Assembly (NCBI RefSeq): GCF_001592365.1
Contig: NZ_BCWU01000013.1
Span: forward strand, 62,001 to 126,000
From: Gordonia hydrophobica NBRC 16057
GTDB taxonomy: Bacteria > Actinomycetota > Actinomycetes > Mycobacteriales > Mycobacteriaceae
DNA: 64,000 nt
Reading direction: 5' to 3'
Shown here: positions 34,701 through 47,407 of the stretch, in pieces
Layout: each line of letters begins with the position of its first letter
How positions within the stretch are numbered: the first letter of the stretch is position 1
The notes under the pieces: model-generated
What the model was told of the DNA's origin: nothing
Databases searched by the model: none
What the model saw: only the letters and a program-made list of their open reading frames with translations
Position numbers and translations under genes: made by a program

Positions 34701-35507
34701 TTGTCCACAGGCGCGGGAATCTACGTTGATCACACCGGCCCGTTGACCTGGCGGCAACGGGCATGGGCCGCGGTCCTCGACGCGGCTCCCGCTGCCCTTT
34801 GCCATGAATCCGCACTGCCCGACGCGGCGGGCAGGATCATCCACATCGCGGTCGACTCGGATCGGAAGGTGACGCCGCGACCTGATGTACGGGTTCACCG
34901 TCGGCCGCGGCTGATGGACGACGTCGCCTGGCATGTACGACCTCCGCGGGTGCGGATCCACGACACGGTCCTGGATTTGGCGGACGGTGCTCGGACCGAG
35001 ATGGATGCGGTCGCCGTGCTGACCGACGCAGTCGGCGCGCGGATCACGACGGCTGCTCATCTGCTCGACGTTCTCGCTCAGCGGAGACGGATGCATCGAC
35101 GTCGGCTACTCGTCGGGGTGTTGCACGACATCGCGCAGGGCACCAGCTCGGTGCTCGAGCACCGCTACCTCGTCGAGGTGGAACGTGCTCACGGACTTCC
35201 GACGCCGATCCGACAAGCCCCGACGCAGGTCGGGCGGACCGGCTTCCGCGACCTCGACTACCCGGACTTCGGCGTCGTCGTCGAACTGGACGGTTGGCGC
35301 TTCCACGACGACGCCGCGGCTCGCGACCGTGATCTGCAGCGGGACTTCGACGCCGCGGTCGATGCCGACCGGACCACGTTCAGATTAGGGCTGGGACAGG
35401 CCACGGTCCGAGCGTGCGCGACGGCACGGCAGATCGGTCGGGCCCTCGCCGAGCGCGGCTGGACCGGCGAAGTACATCCGTGCCCGCGCTGCAGGGGCCG
35501 GAGATGA
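34701..35507 (+). CDS. DUF559-like protein with a shortened N-terminus
   Basis: 268 residues if started at the TTG at 34701. The C-terminal half (FRDLDYPDFGVVVELDGWRF and HDDAAARDRDLQRDFDAAVD) is the DUF559/Vsr-like endonuclease fold. The N-terminus begins directly at IYVDHTGPLTWRQRAWAAVL, which in related actinobacterial proteins follows an AbiEi-like helix-turn-helix region of about 40-50 residues, missing here. The missing part would lie across the hairpin element copy 1, only 13 bp upstream, so the gene looks 5'-truncated. Related proteins are common in Gordonia and Mycobacterium and uncharacterised. No ribosome site is seen. Confidence 0.6.
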   Translation: MSTGAGIYVDHTGPLTWRQRAWAAVLDAAPAALCHESALPDAAGRIIHIAVDSDRKVTPRPDVRVHRRPRLMDDVAWHVRPPRVRIHDTVLDLADGARTEMDAVAVLTDAVGARITTAAHLLDVLAQRRRMHRRRLLVGVLHDIAQGTSSVLEHRYLVEVERAHGLPTPIRQAPTQVGRTGFRDLDYPDFGVVVELDGWRFHDDAAARDRDLQRDFDAAVDADRTTFRLGLGQATVRACATARQIGRALAERGWTGEVHPCPRCRGRR

Positions 35508-35511
35508 AACA

Positions 35512-35553
35512 AGACTGTCGTTCGGTGCCACCAGGTGACACCGAACGACAGTC
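35512..35553. repeat. 42-bp hairpin element, copy 2 (also leuA terminator)
   Basis: Identical to the element at 34646-34687 over 42 bp, including loop bases. Arms at 35513-35527 and 35539-35553. It sits between the convergent DUF559-like gene and leuA and may terminate both. Confidence 0.8.
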
Positions 35554-35570
35554 TTCTCAGGATTGGATTC

Positions 35571-37424
<1,854 letters not shown>

Positions 37425-37454
37425 TCAATCTCCTAAATGAAAAAGGATGGGGTT

Positions 37455-37492
37455 GACCGGCGCGTCGAGAGGCCCGCGACGGAGGGCCGGTC
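37455..37492 (-). promoter_or_regulatory. Stem of the leuA attenuation region
   Basis: On the + strand gaccggc (37455-37461) and gccggtc (37486-37492) pair over 7 bp; GC-rich bases between can form alternative pairings. It lies between the leader peptide stop and leuA. The exact anti-terminator pairing cannot be decided by eye. Confidence 0.45.
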
Positions 37493-37495
37493 GGA

Positions 37496-37537
37496 TCAGA
37501 CCCCGCCGCGGCAACCGAGAAGGAGCGCGCGCTGCAT
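37496..37537 (-). CDS. leuL: Leucine leader peptide of leuA
   Basis: A 13-codon frame MQRALLLGCRGGV, starting with ATG at 37537 and ending TGA at 37496. Three consecutive leucine codons (ctc ctt ctc) at positions 5-7, followed by a GC-rich stem region and leuA 77 nt downstream, are the classic arrangement for ribosome-mediated attenuation. Leader peptides with Leu runs are known in front of leuA in corynebacteria and mycobacteria. An overlapping longer frame starting at an ATG 4 nt upstream (Arg/Pro-rich) is considered spurious. Confidence 0.7.
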   Translation of the reverse strand: MQRALLLGCRGGV

Positions 37538-37645
37538 GCATTCAACGGTAGCACTTGATCGCGTCGCCGTTGCCTCGGAGCCGGGTGCCGGTGGTCGAGG
37601 GCGTTGCGTTTCGCTCTTTCGATCGACACGTCAGATCACGACGAC

Positions 37646-39154
37646 TCATACGGCGACGTCGACGGACGGCGCTCGCGGACGGCGTCGCATCGCGACGAAG
37701 ACGACCAGCGCCAACACCAGTAAGGTGCCGCCGCCGGCGACGGCGGCCACGTGCATGCCGTCGACGAACGCGGCCTTCGCGGCGTCGGCGGTCGCCTCGC
37801 CCGCGGCGCCCAAATGTTCGGTCTGCTTGAGGGTCTCGCCGAGCGAGTCGGCGAACCCGTGGCCGGCGTCGTCCGAGAGGAAGACTGCAGTCGCCAACGA
37901 CCCGAGCAGCGCGAGGCCGAGCGCGGTGCCCAACTCGAAACTGGTCTCGGAGATGGCCGACGCCGCCCCGGACTGTTCCGGTGGAGCCGAGCCGACGACG
38001 ATGTCGGTCACCAGCGAGAACACCACGCCGTAGCCGACACCGGCCACCGCGCTGAGCGTCATGAAGATCCACAGCGGCGACGACGTGCCGAGGGCGAGGA
38101 AACCGATGTTCGAGACCCCGGCCAGTGTCACCGACCCGGCCAGCGCGAGGCGCGGTCCCAGCAGGCGTGCGACGCGGTCGGCGACGATCGAGAAGGTCGC
38201 GACGGTGACCGCCATCGGCAGGCCGGCGAGCGCTGCCGCGAGGACGTCGTGCCCGAGAACCGACTGGAGATACGTGTTCGAGAGGTACGCGATGCCGCCC
38301 TCGGCCATCATGCCGACGAGCGCGACCGCGACGCAGGCGCTGAACGTGGGGTTCCGGAACAGTCGGAGATTCACCAGCGGCGCCGTCGCACGCGACTCGT
38401 GCCAGAGGAAGACCACGAGCATGGCGAGCCCGAACAGTCCGGCGAGGACGGCCTGCGGGGAGACGCCGGCCGTCGCGAACGCCTTCACCGCATACACGCC
38501 GGGCAGGATGCCGAGCAGCGACAGGACGACGCCGGGGACGTCGAACGGGTCGGTGCTCGTCGCGCGGAACTCGGGGAGGATGAACGGTCCGGCCGCGAAC
38601 AGAATCGCGAGGACCGGAACGTTGATCAGGAAGACGATGCCCCACCAGTAGTGGTGGAGCAGGAGACCGCCCAGGACCGGCCCGATGGCGGCGCCGCCTG
38701 CGAAGGCCGACGTCCAGATTCCGATCGCGCGAGCACGCTGCCGAGGGTCGGTGAACATGTTGGCGATCAGCGCCAGGCTGGCGGGCATCAGCGTCGCGCC
38801 GCCGACCCCCATCAGTGCGCGGGCGGCGATCAGCGCTTCCGGTCCGGGAGCGAACGCGGCGAGCACCGACGCGCCGCCGAAGACCGCGGCCCCCACCAGA
38901 AGGATGCGTCGTCGGCCGATCCGATCGCCGATGTTGCCCATCGTGATCAGCAGTCCGGCGATCATGAAGCCGTAGATGTCGAGAATCCAGAGCTGTTGCG
39001 TCGCCGTCGAATCCAACGAGTCGACGATCGTCGGCATCGCGAGGTACAGGACCGAGAAGTCCATGGAGACGAGGAGCACCGGCAACATGAGCACGGCCAA
39101 CCCGAACCACGTCCGGCGGGCGGCCGGCGACGGCGCGGCGATGTCCGGTGGCAT
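37646..39154 (-). CDS. MFS transporter, DHA2 (14-helix) drug efflux family
   Basis: 502 residues, about 14 helices. Helix 1 holds LLVSMDFSVLYLAMPTIVDS; motif A ITMGNIGDRIGRRRILLVGA; motif C GPVLGGLLLHHYWWG with FLINVPVLAI. The family exports lipophilic and quaternary compounds. Its ATG shares one base with the Cache-domain gene's stop, and a GntR gene follows upstream, so gntR - cache - MFS is one unit reading leftwards. It is separate from leuA; the 37538-37645 gap carries the leuA promoter and leader. Confidence 0.87.
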   Translation of the reverse strand: MPPDIAAPSPAARRTWFGLAVLMLPVLLVSMDFSVLYLAMPTIVDSLDSTATQQLWILDIYGFMIAGLLITMGNIGDRIGRRRILLVGAAVFGGASVLAAFAPGPEALIAARALMGVGGATLMPASLALIANMFTDPRQRARAIGIWTSAFAGGAAIGPVLGGLLLHHYWWGIVFLINVPVLAILFAAGPFILPEFRATSTDPFDVPGVVLSLLGILPGVYAVKAFATAGVSPQAVLAGLFGLAMLVVFLWHESRATAPLVNLRLFRNPTFSACVAVALVGMMAEGGIAYLSNTYLQSVLGHDVLAAALAGLPMAVTVATFSIVADRVARLLGPRLALAGSVTLAGVSNIGFLALGTSSPLWIFMTLSAVAGVGYGVVFSLVTDIVVGSAPPEQSGAASAISETSFELGTALGLALLGSLATAVFLSDDAGHGFADSLGETLKQTEHLGAAGEATADAAKAAFVDGMHVAAVAGGGTLLVLALVVFVAMRRRPRAPSVDVAV

Positions 39155-39831
39155 CAGACGACGACGGACAGCCCGTGACCCAGCGGCCACCGATGCTCGG
39201 GCGGCGCGGCGAAATCGCCGGGGGTCGCGAGCGGCGAAGTGGTCACGATGATCCGGTCCTCGGCGTTCACGAGCGAGGCGGTGCCCGCCACTGCGGCGAG
39301 GGTGCGGGTGAGCCGACGTTCGAGCGCGGAGACGGTCACGTCGACCCCGGCGACGCCCACCGGCCCCTCGGGCCGACTCCATCCGACCGGGGCGGTGTAG
39401 GTGAGGGCGAACGAATCAGTGCACAGCAGGTCGACGTACGGACCGGTCACGGTCAGGCGACCGGACTCGACCGGGTTGCGATACCAGTCAGCGTCGCGAT
39501 AGCGCGCCTCGGGCGACGTCGACAGATTGGCGAGCGCGTCCACCCGTTCGATGTCCGGTCCCTGCCACCAGGCCATGAAGTCGGTGTTACCGCTGACCAG
39601 GCCCGCTGCCGAGACGAACCCGGCTCCGGCGATCTCCGAGCCTGCGTCGGCCAGCATGGTCTCGACCGCGGGCTTGACGATGCGTTCGACGGCCACTGCG
39701 GTCAGCACGCCGCGATGTGCGGCGAGCGCATAGTCGAGGGCGACGGTCCACCGTTCCACGCGGTCGGAGAGGTCGGTCAACTCCCGTGCCACCTTCGCCA
39801 CCTCGGGCGGGGTCTGGTGCAGCGCTGCCAT
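39154..39831 (-). CDS. Cache-domain protein paired with a GntR regulator
   Basis: 225 residues without a signal peptide or membrane helix. The body has WWQGPDIERVDALANLSTSP, RYRDADWYRNPVESGRLTVT and GPYVDLLCTDSFALTYTAPV, then a VGVAGVDVTVSALERRLTRTL module: the dCache/Cache1 small-molecule-binding pattern seen outside the membrane in chemoreceptors. A soluble cytoplasmic Cache protein next to a GntR gene is a recurring actinobacterial pair whose role is unproven; it may sense a small organic acid or amine for the neighbouring regulator or transporter. Located 18 bp after the GntR stop. Confidence 0.72.
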   Translation of the reverse strand: MAALHQTPPEVAKVARELTDLSDRVERWTVALDYALAAHRGVLTAVAVERIVKPAVETMLADAGSEIAGAGFVSAAGLVSGNTDFMAWWQGPDIERVDALANLSTSPEARYRDADWYRNPVESGRLTVTGPYVDLLCTDSFALTYTAPVGWSRPEGPVGVAGVDVTVSALERRLTRTLAAVAGTASLVNAEDRIIVTTSPLATPGDFAAPPEHRWPLGHGLSVVV

Positions 39832-39849
39832 GAGGAGTCCTTCGATGAA

Positions 39850-40581
39850 TCAGATGAGCGTGGCGTGCCGGGTCAGCAGCCACGACGTGGTGTGCCCGAC
39901 CAGGGCGCGGACGGTGTCCTCCGACGCGGACTCGCTGCGCGATTCGATGGCGTTGATCACGAGCAGACGATGGTCGGCGGCTCCGTGCCGGTACGTGGCA
40001 TCGGTGTTCGGGAGAAAGCTGAGCACCCCGAACTCCGACTGCGTCTGCAGCAGCGCACGAGCCAGTCGCGCGATGCGTCCGGCGGCGGCCACTTCGACGA
40101 GGAACTCGGTCTCCAGGCGTCGCCAGAGGGCGGGATCGTCGTCGTCGGCGGCGACATGGGTGCGCAGGACGTCGAGGTCCCGCGGTCCGGCACGACGTGC
40201 GGCCGCGCGGGCGCAACCGGTCGCGAGCGCTTCCAGGTGCGCGCTGATCTCGGTCAACTGCACACGTGTGGTGTCGCGGAGCCGTTCTTCGGCGCGGGCG
40301 ACGGACGGTTCGGACTCCGGCGAGATGAAACTGCCACCGTTGCGGCCGCGGGTGGTCACCACCACCTTCGCGCTTCGCAGCCGGGCCAACGCCTCGCGGA
40401 TGGTGAGCGGGGAGACCCCGACCGCGGCGGCGAACTCGGTCTCGTTGGGCAGGCGCTGACCGGGTTGCAGGAGCCCGGACTCCGCGGCCTCGGCGACACG
40501 CTCGCTGATCTGATCGACGAGTGAACCGGAGCGGAGGGGAGTGAACACGGCCGACATGCTGGGTGTCGGTGCGGCGACCAT
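39850..40581 (-). CDS. GntR-family (FadR-like) transcriptional regulator
   Basis: 243 residues. N-terminal winged HTH LLQPGQRLPNETEFAAAVGV followed by SPLTIREALARLRSAKVVVT; C-terminal all-helical FCD domain with conserved Asp/His metal-binding residues expected around LEALATGCARAAARRAGPRD and HRLLVINAIESRSESASEDT. FCD regulators bind carboxylates through a metal. Starts at ATG 40581 (ATG at 40557 also possible). First gene of a unit with the Cache protein and an MFS pump. Confidence 0.85.
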   Translation of the reverse strand: MVAAPTPSMSAVFTPLRSGSLVDQISERVAEAAESGLLQPGQRLPNETEFAAAVGVSPLTIREALARLRSAKVVVTTRGRNGGSFISPESEPSVARAEERLRDTTRVQLTEISAHLEALATGCARAAARRAGPRDLDVLRTHVAADDDDPALWRRLETEFLVEVAAAGRIARLARALLQTQSEFGVLSFLPNTDATYRHGAADHRLLVINAIESRSESASEDTVRALVGHTTSWLLTRHATLI

Positions 40582-40660
40582 GCCTGCTGTCGTCCTCTCC
40601 CTCGTCAGTGCGTCACGGCAAACATACCCGCGCCGGTCGTCACCGTGTCGATCGGACGGA

Positions 40661-41842
40661 TCAGATGGCGTACTCGAACACGGTGAGCATGTAGCCGCCG
40701 AACCAACCGGAGAAGACTGCGGCGACGCCGAGGAACGCGATGATCTCGCTGCGCGGGCGTCGCGCGATGCGCAGGGCGACGGGGATCAGCAGGACGAAGG
40801 CGGGCAGGAGCAGTCGTGCGCGACTCATCATCAGTCCGTCGGACAACAGGATCGACGCGACGACGCCCGCGCCGTACAGCAGCACCGGCCACGGAATGCG
40901 GTCGGCGACCGACCAGACCGCCAGCACGATGATCGCAATGATGATCAGCGCCGTCGCGATCGCCGAGAACTCCGAACCGTGCCCCAGTTCGGCGGTGAGG
41001 AATCGCCACGTCGCCGCGCCGCCGTCGAACTTGGTGTTCCACCCGGTGGTCTGGATCTGGAACCAGCCGTCGACGCTGCCCGTCTTGGCGCCGACCAACA
41101 GCAGGTAGGCGAGGAAGCCGAGGGGTGCGACGGCGAACGCGAACCAGGCGCGGACGCCGTCGCGCCGGGCGAGGAGCGCTGCCAGCATCACCGTGCCGAT
41201 CACGGCGGCGCCGGTCGGGCGGACCAGCCCGGCACCGAGCGCGGCGATCCCGGCCAGCAACCACTGGCGCTCCAGAACCCCGACCAGCGCCCACGCGGCG
41301 GTCGCGCAGAACAGGGCCTCGGTGTAGGCCATGTTCAGCACCACCGACATCGGTGTGGCCGCGAACAATCCGACGAGCACCAGCCCGGCGGTCGAGGTGC
41401 TCGCCGGTCGGAGCGAGTCGCGGACCCGCTGCGCGCAGAGCCGTCCGACGTGTCCGACCGCGACCGCGGCGAACAATCCCGCGACCACATTCACGATCAT
41501 TGCCGCCGCGAGCGGCGACAGTCCCGGAAGCAGGGCGATCGTCCGCACCGTCATCGGGTAGCCGGGAAAGAAGGCGTACCCGGTGAACTCGGTGTGGATC
41601 CCGTTCGCATCGGCGAAGTTCAGCGGGATTCCGCCGTAGCCGTAGCGGGCGATGCCGAGCATCCACTCGCCGTCCCACATCGACACGACATGTCCCATCG
41701 ACAGCCCGTGCTGGGCCGCGAATGCGGTGAGGATCACGATTCCGATCAGACGGATCACCACGTAGACCGCCATGCACCGGAGTGCGAACGCGTGTGCTGC
41801 GGCGAAACGCGCAACGGAGGGCATCGTGGGCGCGGTACTCAT
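40661..41842 (-). CDS. Membrane glycosyltransferase, PIG-V-like mannosyltransferase (GT-C)
   Basis: 393 residues with about nine helices. The first external loop has MWDGEWMLGIARYGYGGIPL and EFTGYAFFPGYPMTVRTIAL, which match the W-D-x-x-W/Y ... F-F-P-x-Y-P pattern of PIG-V/GPI mannosyltransferase-2-like proteins. In actinobacteria, relatives transfer mannose or arabinose from polyprenyl-phosphate donors to cell-envelope glycolipids. The exact acceptor is unknown. A longer 5' extension is open but the ATG at 41842 fits the first transmembrane segment. Divergent from ask. Confidence 0.75.
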   Translation of the reverse strand: MSTAPTMPSVARFAAAHAFALRCMAVYVVIRLIGIVILTAFAAQHGLSMGHVVSMWDGEWMLGIARYGYGGIPLNFADANGIHTEFTGYAFFPGYPMTVRTIALLPGLSPLAAAMIVNVVAGLFAAVAVGHVGRLCAQRVRDSLRPASTSTAGLVLVGLFAATPMSVVLNMAYTEALFCATAAWALVGVLERQWLLAGIAALGAGLVRPTGAAVIGTVMLAALLARRDGVRAWFAFAVAPLGFLAYLLLVGAKTGSVDGWFQIQTTGWNTKFDGGAATWRFLTAELGHGSEFSAIATALIIIAIIVLAVWSVADRIPWPVLLYGAGVVASILLSDGLMMSRARLLLPAFVLLIPVALRIARRPRSEIIAFLGVAAVFSGWFGGYMLTVFEYAI

Positions 41843-41982
41843 CGGAGGCGATCCTACGGGCGATGCCGAGGCGGCTTCGTCGGAATGTGTCGTGTTCGGC
41901 GTGGCGGGTAAGGTAAACCCGGCGCAAGTCCCGCAGACGGATAGATGCAGACAGACAGATGAAGTAAGGAAGGTTGCACGAC

Positions 41983-44285
<2,303 letters not shown>

Positions 44286-44304
44286 TTTCTGCCGTAACGG
44301 CCGC

Positions 44305-44416
44305 GGACGCGCGGCACGTTCGGTGAGTCCGCTGCCTCGGCAGTCCTCGCTTCTCGGCTATCGCCTCGGCGCTGCGGAGAGCTCGGCAACAGACTCACCG
44401 AACGTGCCGCGCGTCC
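44305..44416. repeat. 24-bp perfect inverted repeat with 64-nt loop after asd
   Basis: ggacgcgcggcacgttcggt plus gagt (44305-44328) and its exact complement (44393-44416) enclose 64 bases containing smaller GC-rich stems such as ctgcctcggcag. It begins 20 bp after the asd stop and may be its terminator, but the loop is unusually long. The rest of the 44286-44582 gap holds only the lipase promoter. Confidence 0.75.
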
Positions 44417-44570
44417 GTCTTCTGTCTGGTCCCAGCTCGTTGCGCGATCTGGACGTGGTGTTCTTTGCTTCGTGTTGCGTTCCAGCGATCGGCGCCTTGC
44501 GTTTCATCAGGTGTGGTGCGCATCACGGCGTCCGAGAAGATCCAGGATACTCATCAGTAAGTTTGTGGCG

Positions 44571-44576
44571 TACATT
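44571..44576 (+). promoter_or_regulatory. -10 element of a probable leaderless lipase transcript
   Basis: tacatt at 44571-44576 ends 6 nt before the GTG at 44583. A transcript start at or near the GTG would give a leaderless mRNA, common in Mycobacteriales; no ribosome site is visible. Confidence 0.45.
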
Positions 44577-44582
44577 ACCTTC

Positions 44583-45878
44583 GTGAGAAAAATTCGGGGC
44601 TTCGTCTCATTCGGTCGAGAATCCATCGGTGGTTTCGCTCAGCGGGCTGCCACTGTCGCCGTCGTCGGCGCCGTCGCGGGGAGCGGGGTGGTCGCTGCGA
44701 CGGGCACGGCGGAAGCGGCGAGTTTCTACACGCCGCCCGCGAAGTTCGCGAGCGCGCCGGGGTCGGTCATCAAGACCCAATCGACGGAACTGCTGTTACA
44801 GATTCCGGGCATCCGCGGGCAGTGGCCGGGAACCGCCACCAAGATCATGTACACCTCGACCAAGCAGAACGGACAGCCCGCCGCGGTCACCGGCACCGTC
44901 GTCGAACCGACGGCGCCGTGGCGTGGCAAGGGTGTGCGGCCCACGGTCGTCCTCGCCCCCGGCACCGTGGGGCAGGGCGATCAGTGCGCCGGATCCAAGA
45001 TGCTGTCGCTCCCGATGTCGATCGACCCGACCAAGCCGAGTCTCGGCGTCAACTACTCGGGCCTGGAGATGAACCTCTTCCTGCTCAACGGCGTCCGCGT
45101 CGTCATGACCGACTACATCGGCATGGGCACCCCGGGCATCCACACCTACGTCAACCGGCTCGAATCGGGCCACGCCGTGCTCGACGCCGCCCGCGCAGCG
45201 TTGACAGTCGCCAAGGCACCGAAGAACTCGCCGGTCGCGTTCTCCGGCTACTCGCAGGGCGGTGGCGCCGCAGCCTCGGCCGCCGAGCTCGCGTCCACGT
45301 ACGGGGCCGACCTCAACGTCAAAGCCACCTATGCGGGTGCGCCGCCCGCCGACCTCAGCAAGGTCATCGGCAAGATCGACGGCACGTTCATCAGCGGAGC
45401 CATCGGCTACGCCATCAACGGACTGGCCGCCCGCTATCCGGAACTCGGCCCGATCCTGAAGAAGGAGACCAACGCGCACGGCAAGCAGGTTCTGCGCACG
45501 GTCGCCACGCAGTGCATCGGCGACACCGGCCTCTCCTACGGCTTCCAGCGGACCAACGGGTGGACGCGCGACGGCAAATCCCTGGCCTCGGTGATCAAGC
45601 GCTACCCGGAGGTGGGTTCGATCCTCGCCGATCAGCGCATCGGAACACTGAAGCCGAACGCTCCGGTGCTGATCTCGACCGGCGTCAACGACGACGTGAT
45701 CCCGCACGGCCAGGTGGTGACGCTGTATCGGGATTGGCAGAAGCAGGGCGCGAACGTTCACCTCGCCAACGACTACACACCGCCGATCTTCCCCGGTTTG
45801 GTCGTCAACCATGCGATGCCGATGCTGTTCAACCTGCTCCCGGCGACGAATTTCATTCTCACGCAGTTCAATCGCTGA
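44583..45878 (+). CDS. Secretory lipase (LIP family, PF03583 type)
   Basis: 431 residues from GTG. Signal peptide to about residue 47 (TVAVVGAVAGSGVVAATGTA then EAAS). Mature protein opens FYTPPAKFASAPGSVIKTQS, typical of the family. The nucleophile Ser224 is in VAFSGYSQGGGAAASAAEL, the acid is in LISTGVNDDVIPHGQVVTLY, and the His in GLVVNHAMPMLFN. The family hydrolyses acylglycerols outside the cell; in mycobacteria and Gordonia several copies exist. The 44-bp palindrome 20 bp downstream likely terminates it. Confidence 0.87.
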   Translation: MRKIRGFVSFGRESIGGFAQRAATVAVVGAVAGSGVVAATGTAEAASFYTPPAKFASAPGSVIKTQSTELLLQIPGIRGQWPGTATKIMYTSTKQNGQPAAVTGTVVEPTAPWRGKGVRPTVVLAPGTVGQGDQCAGSKMLSLPMSIDPTKPSLGVNYSGLEMNLFLLNGVRVVMTDYIGMGTPGIHTYVNRLESGHAVLDAARAALTVAKAPKNSPVAFSGYSQGGGAAASAAELASTYGADLNVKATYAGAPPADLSKVIGKIDGTFISGAIGYAINGLAARYPELGPILKKETNAHGKQVLRTVATQCIGDTGLSYGFQRTNGWTRDGKSLASVIKRYPEVGSILADQRIGTLKPNAPVLISTGVNDDVIPHGQVVTLYRDWQKQGANVHLANDYTPPIFPGLVVNHAMPMLFNLLPATNFILTQFNR

Positions 45879-45898
45879 CCTGCGAGAACTCACCAAAC

Positions 45899-45942
45899 CC
45901 CATGCCCTGTAGTTGATCACGTGATCAACTACAGGGCATGGG
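45899..45942. repeat. 44-bp perfect palindrome covering the next gene's start
   Basis: catgccctgtagttgatcac followed directly by its exact complement gtgatcaactacagggcatg, extended by two more matching pairs on each side; no unpaired centre. The core is tgatcacgtgatca. It sits after the lipase stop and contains the ATG (45938) of the secreted protein, so an mRNA read through from the lipase would bury that start codon. Confidence 0.85.
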
Positions 45943-47356
45943 TCTTTCTCAGCGCACACTGACCGCCGCAGCGGCGATCCTCGGGACAGCCGTCCTCGGC
46001 CTCGCCACGGCATCCTCGGGGATCGCCGGGGCGAGCCCGTCCGCGCCCGACGTCGGACCGACGTCGACGTCGTTGATGCACGGCGACCCGGAATCCACCG
46101 ACACCACCGGACATCCCGGTCCCGGTCGCACGGGACACCTCGCCGCGTCGAGCATCCCCGGCGGTGTCTGCGCGGCCACCTTCATCGGGAGCGACGGCTA
46201 TCCGCTCGCGCTGTGCACGGCCTACGTGGCAGGCAGTCCGCCGCAGTTCGCGACTCCGGTCGTGACGATGTTCCATCCGAGGACCGCGCGCGTGCTCGCA
46301 CGACTTCCGCTGGCCAAGGGACAACTGCTCGGCGGCGTGTACGGATTCCTGGACGCGAAGAACCGCGTCGTCGTCGCCGACGGCTCCGGGCGCATCCTGC
46401 GCGTCGGCCATCATCGGACCGCGCGCGGCTGGCAGTTGCGGATCGACGAGGCCACCGACGTCGCGCGGTATCTCGGCGGCGACGGAATCACCGGACTCGC
46501 ACCGGACTATGCCGGGCGTACCTGGTTCGCGACGACGGCGGGCGTCATCGGCACGGTGCTCCCGGACGGTCGCGTCGGCGTAACCCGTCTACCCCGCGGC
46601 GAGCAACTCGGCAACGGCCTCACCATCCGACGCGGCGGTGCGTCAGTCCTGACGACGCACGCGCTGTACGAGATGAAAGCCGACGCCGACGGTGTGCCAC
46701 GCACCGTGTGGCGACGCTCCTACGACCGCGGCGTCGCCCGGAAACCCGGGCAGCTGACCTGGGGCTCGGGCACCACACCCACCTACTTCGGCCCCGGCGG
46801 CGACGGCTGGGTGGCGATCGTCGACAGCGCCGCCGTGCCCGAACTGATCGTCTACCGGTCCGACGACGGCTCGCAGGTCTGCCGGATGCGGGCGTTCGCC
46901 GCCCGGAACCAGGGCACCGAGAACTCACTGATGGCGTGGGGCACGAGCCTGGTGATTCCCAGCACGTACGGATTCGGGTACCCGCCGATGGCGGTCACCG
47001 GGCCCAGCGTCCCGGCCGGCGCGCCGTTCCGCGGCGGTATGACACGCGTCGACGTCTTCGACGGCGGCTGCCATCGCGTCTGGGAGACGACCACCGATCG
47101 GATGGCGACGCTGCCGCGACTCTCCCGTGCCGACGGTCTGATCCACGGACTGGCATACGGACCCTACCGACCGGGACCGCAGCAGCTCGGGCCGGTGAAC
47201 TACGCGGCCGTCGACTTCCAGACCGGCCGACGGGTGGTCACCCGGCAGGTCGGGACGGCGCCGTTCGACGAGCCGCTGCAGTTGACCGGGATGATCGCTC
47301 CGGACGGCGTGCTGTGGCAGGGCACCGCGACCCGCATGCTGAAGATCGCGCCGTAA
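45938..47356 (+). CDS. Secreted protein of unknown function, beta-propeller-like
   Basis: 472 residues. The N-terminus (MGLSQRTLTAAAAILGTAVL, then GLATASSGIAGAS) is a Sec signal peptide. The body is made of repeated beta segments such as LLGGVYGFLDAKNRVVVADG, ITGLAPDYAGRTWFATTAGV and GLTIRRGGASVLTTHALYEM, reminiscent of a six- or seven-bladed propeller of the SMP30/PQQ-like kind, with repeated GD/DG-type turns. No catalytic motif is recognised. The only usable start lies in the right arm of the palindrome at 45899-45942, and no ribosome site precedes it. Confidence 0.65.
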   Translation: MGLSQRTLTAAAAILGTAVLGLATASSGIAGASPSAPDVGPTSTSLMHGDPESTDTTGHPGPGRTGHLAASSIPGGVCAATFIGSDGYPLALCTAYVAGSPPQFATPVVTMFHPRTARVLARLPLAKGQLLGGVYGFLDAKNRVVVADGSGRILRVGHHRTARGWQLRIDEATDVARYLGGDGITGLAPDYAGRTWFATTAGVIGTVLPDGRVGVTRLPRGEQLGNGLTIRRGGASVLTTHALYEMKADADGVPRTVWRRSYDRGVARKPGQLTWGSGTTPTYFGPGGDGWVAIVDSAAVPELIVYRSDDGSQVCRMRAFAARNQGTENSLMAWGTSLVIPSTYGFGYPPMAVTGPSVPAGAPFRGGMTRVDVFDGGCHRVWETTTDRMATLPRLSRADGLIHGLAYGPYRPGPQQLGPVNYAAVDFQTGRRVVTRQVGTAPFDEPLQLTGMIAPDGVLWQGTATRMLKIAP

Positions 47357-47407
47357 GCCGAGCCCGCGACCGAGTCGGCTCCCACCGGGGTCTGTCATCA
47401 TCGAGGA

